Shown here in pieces: positions 35,913 to 38,724 of a stretch of DNA of 38,724 nt. The DNA comes from Hydrogenophilales bacterium CG_4_10_14_3_um_filter_58_23 (lineage in GTDB: Bacteria > Pseudomonadota > Gammaproteobacteria > Burkholderiales > Sulfuricellaceae), in contig PFJY01000096.1 of the NCBI GenBank assembly GCA_002784065.1, positions 1 through 38,724 of the forward strand, written 5' to 3'. Position 1 is the first letter of the stretch, and each line of letters starts with the position of its first letter. The translations under genes and the position numbers were made by a program. The notes below the pieces were generated by a model. That model was not told the DNA's origin. It saw only the letters and a program-made list of their open reading frames with translations, and made no database searches.

Positions 35913-37637
35913 TTAAACATCGATCAGGCTCTCCCCTTTTGTTGGCGCTGGCGAATCGATTTCGATTGATTCCTCCGAGGTGGCGGCTTTATCGCCGGCC
36001 ACCTCATGGATTCTGACGGCCTCGACGTCCTTGGCTACTTTGATTGGCTGGATCGACACGAATTTTGGCAACCCATCGCCGTAGAGCACTGCAACAGATT
36101 TCGGAAGGTTCAAAAGCATGTTTGTATCTACGTAATACCGTTCGGATTGCCGAATTGTCCTTTCTGTATCCATCGTTTCAGCCAAGGCTACGTTTTTCTG
36201 TAGCCGGCGGGCTTCATCGTCCACCTGGACGGTGCCGCTCATCGTCGCCAACCATTCGGCTGTAGCGGGATTCATAACGCGGTAACACAGTTTGAGCCGG
36301 CAGTTTTCCACGATGCTGTCAACGACGGCATCGGGATCCAGATCCTTCGGACAGTCCCGGAGGTCGCCCAGGCTTTGATGCGCCAGGACAAGGTGAACTC
36401 CCTTATCACGGGCCGCGCCAAGCCCTTCTAAGGCTGGCCGACTCAGGTGGTACTTCACCTCATCAAGGACAACACAGACGGGACGCAACGGCCCGGCCAT
36501 TCGATCACGACGCTCTGCAAGCTGGATGAAGCGCACCAATAGCAGACGCTGAATGGTCTTCACGATGTCGTTTCTCATGCTGCCGACAAAATATACGACG
36601 CCCCCACTTTCCAGCATCTGCGCCAGATCCACCCCCTGCCCTGATTTCGCGTTGATGCTTAGCGTTTGGGCCAGCTCGCGCAATTTGCCTGCAAATTTTT
36701 CCGCGTCGGCAAGTTCTTCCATGTGGCCGGCAAAAACGGAAGCGGCGGTGCCATTTTCTTGAGCAAGCCATGCCGCAGCGCGGCCGGCTACCTGACGGTC
36801 GGCAATACCATAGAAATCCGAAGCGTCGCCCCGTTCGGACAGAGAAAAAGCGGCCATGAATAATTCATGAATCTCCTCCTTGCTTGCCCCTGAAAATGGA
36901 TTGATTTGTGGCGCATTGGGCGGATTGAGATTCACAAAATGGAACGGCACACCCAGTTTTTTGGCAGTGTGATAAAGCACATGTGGCGCCCATTCATCAT
37001 TTTTAGGATCGCAAAAAAACACTGTCTCGCCTCGGGCGAGAAATTGCGCAGCCATCACGCCCAAACTCACACCTTTACCCGCTCCGGTAGTTCCAACAAC
37101 TTGGGCGTGCGGCGCGCTAGTGCCGACTGGAAAGTCGATGTAAACAGGTTTTTTCTGCTCATCGAGTCCAAGGAAAAGCCCTTTTTTTTGATTGAAGTAA
37201 GGCACGGGATCAAACTGAAGAGACTTGGGCAGAAATTTCTCAATTTGACGAACATCGGTTTTTCGATTCCGTTCTAGGCTTGACCGAATGGTCAACCTGG
37301 ATTTCAGTTTTTCCAATCGCTGAACTCCGTACCTTAGCCAAACAATGACAACGGATAGGCCGATAAAAACAGAAGCCATCCAGAACAGAAAAGTTGAAAC
37401 AGGCATGTAAACATCTTTGGAAATAAGGTATTGAGAAGCCGATGGAATGAAGAAATACAACGTACCTGGCAATAGTCCGATACCACCGATTATCAACAGT
37501 AAATATTTCTTAAATTCGGCATCTTCTGGCTGATTCAATCCAAGAAGGATAGCACCGGAAAGAAACCCGTATGGATACAGAAATAGGAAAAGCCGCGCCA
37601 GTGAAACAACAATAAAAGTAAAAAAGGTATCGAACAT
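35913..37637 (-). CDS. Type IV secretion/conjugation coupling protein (TraD/VirD4-like ATPase)
   Basis: N-terminal TM segments; Walker A VVGTTGAGKGVSLG; FFCDPKNDEW; VCVVLDEVKYHLSRPALEGLGAARDKGVHLVLAHQSLGDL. Confidence 0.9.
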   Translation of the reverse strand: MFDTFFTFIVVSLARLFLFLYPYGFLSGAILLGLNQPEDAEFKKYLLLIIGGIGLLPGTLYFFIPSASQYLISKDVYMPVSTFLFWMASVFIGLSVVIVWLRYGVQRLEKLKSRLTIRSSLERNRKTDVRQIEKFLPKSLQFDPVPYFNQKKGLFLGLDEQKKPVYIDFPVGTSAPHAQVVGTTGAGKGVSLGVMAAQFLARGETVFFCDPKNDEWAPHVLYHTAKKLGVPFHFVNLNPPNAPQINPFSGASKEEIHELFMAAFSLSERGDASDFYGIADRQVAGRAAAWLAQENGTAASVFAGHMEELADAEKFAGKLRELAQTLSINAKSGQGVDLAQMLESGGVVYFVGSMRNDIVKTIQRLLLVRFIQLAERRDRMAGPLRPVCVVLDEVKYHLSRPALEGLGAARDKGVHLVLAHQSLGDLRDCPKDLDPDAVVDSIVENCRLKLCYRVMNPATAEWLATMSGTVQVDDEARRLQKNVALAETMDTERTIRQSERYYVDTNMLLNLPKSVAVLYGDGLPKFVSIQPIKVAKDVEAVRIHEVAGDKAATSEESIEIDSPAPTKGESLIDV

Positions 37638-37671
37638 TTTGGCTTCCTGAAAATCCGAGATTTTGAGATTT

Positions 37672-37702
37672 CAGTTTGCCAGTCCTCAAAAAAACCGTAC
37701 CG
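37672..37702 (-). repeat. 31-bp element, copy C
   Basis: CAGTTTGCC-AGTCCTC-AAAAAAA-CCGTACCG. Confidence 0.9.
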
Positions 37703-37708
37703 CGCCAG

Positions 37709-38468
37709 GCTATCTTTCGCGCGTAGCGCGTCCGGGCGAAGCCCGTTGGGTTGCACCCGCGCTTGCGGGTAACACCCCTTCGCAGAAGGTTTAGGATGGG
37801 CGAAGACCATTAATGAAACCGCGAAGCGGGTTACTCCCCCGCTTAGGCGGGGGCAGGGGGTGGAACGCGAAGCGTGTTGACTGCAAGCGCCAGCGCGCAG
37901 CATTTACCCGCCTAAGCGGGGAAATGTGAAGGGGAGCCGCCGCCATTTTTTGGGAGTGGGCGCAGCCCCACGACAAAAAAAATGAGCGGTGGGACAAGGC
38001 AAAGGCCGGGCAAAGCCCGTGCCGTCTTGCCGCAGTCTCGACGAACGCCCCGCCCCCAAGGCGGGGTTGAGGAGACGGGGGGAGCCGCCAGAAAATCCCG
38101 CCCCCAGGCGGGATAGGGCGCCCCAGCGCCCGGTTTCTGAGTGGGGGGCAAAGCCCCGCCGCCGCTGGAGCGAAGCGCTCACGGCCACCCCGTTTTTTGA
38201 TTCGGCGTCCAGCCGAACCCGCAGGGCAAGGAGGAATGAGCGCAGCGAGTTTCGACGCAGTTAAAAAAGGGGGTGGCCGTGAGCGCAGCGATACGGCGGC
38301 GGCCCCGAGGGAGGCGAAGCCGACCGCTGGAACGAAGTGAAAGCGCAACGAAAGGCAGGCAGGCGGGCGTCCAGCCCGCCAATGCCCCCGCATCCCCGCC
38401 CTAGCGGGGGGCGCTGCAAGCGCCGGGGCATGGTGCCTGACTGTAGGCGCAGCCCGGCAACGCCGGGC
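37709..38468. repeat. Hairpin-dense GC-rich non-coding region
   Basis: About 20 short perfect or near-perfect stem-loops in succession; no convincing protein in any frame. Confidence 0.85.
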
Positions 38469-38478
38469 GTAGCTCCTG

Positions 38479-38612
38479 GGTTTAACCGGGAAAACTCAGG
38501 TTTAACCGGGAAAACGCAAGCACACCACGCAAACACAGGGCGCAACTTCTTATTTTTGCACCTGTTGTTTGCGTGGTGTGCTTGGCTTGTGCGGCAAAAC
38601 CACGCAAGCCAA
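38479..38612. other. oriT/oriV-like repeat block
   Basis: Two 17-bp direct repeats GGTTTAACCGGGAAAAC (20-bp period), a perfect 19-bp inverted repeat (38517-38535/38566-38584) and an 8-bp inverted repeat (38582-38589/38605-38612). Confidence 0.6.
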
Positions 38613-38629
38613 AAGTCAGATTAGGACAA

Positions 38630-38724
38630 ATGCTGTTTGCCGATTTTCTGAAAAATGGGTATCCCCTTGACGCACGTTGCACCTGTGATCCGAAATACCG
38701 GGCGCGCTTCCAGAGCCGCGAAGA
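38630..38724 (+). CDS. 5' end of a possible CDS running off the window
   Basis: ATG preceded by AGGA; open frame MLFADFLKNGYPLDARCTCDPKYRARFQSRE to the window end. Confidence 0.35.
   Translation, partial: MLFADFLKNGYPLDARCTCDPKYRARFQSRE

Noticed and set aside
37791-38393. 200-aa and other ORFs in the hairpin-dense region
   Set aside because: Translations are low-complexity Pro/Arg/Gly and consist of palindromic repeat sequence; no domain and open in several frames at once.

Overview
The window is bacterial, probably from a sulfur- or metal-metabolising betaproteobacterium (inferred from gene content only). It has two parts. (1) About 1-31.7 kb looks chromosomal and is mostly minus-strand. 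It holds LemA/TPM proteins, uracil-DNA glycosylase, RimI, TsaB, a DUF3579-like protein, a tandem TusA-TusA protein divergent from a CysB-family regulator, and a molybdopterin oxidoreductase operon (FeS, NrfD, TAT-exported catalytic subunit, TorD and several accessory genes). Divergent from that operon are a PhnD-like binding protein, a histidine kinase and a sigma54-dependent response regulator. Further on are a chromate-transporter remnant, an ABC/HlyD efflux set, TauE/SafE, an MBL-fold protein, a cytochrome c'-like protein, a Crp/Fnr regulator and an RND/HlyD/TolC operon with a TetR regulator. This part ends with a tRNA-Pro/tRNA-Arg/tRNA-His cluster. (2) About 31.8-38.7 kb looks like a mobile or plasmid-derived segment, with a type IV coupling protein, a wHTH protein and several orphan small or secreted proteins. 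It also has striking non-coding structure: a ~280-bp nested inverted repeat, a ~760-bp hairpin-dense region, three copies of a 31-bp element, and an oriT/oriV-like repeat block. The best candidates for something undescribed are the PhnD/HK/sigma54-controlled molybdoenzyme, whose catalytic subunit has Asp in place of the third [4Fe-4S] cysteine and which has a consensus -24/-12 promoter with upstream repeats, and the structured non-coding elements in the mobile segment. All calls come from reading the sequence by eye; no database search was run.
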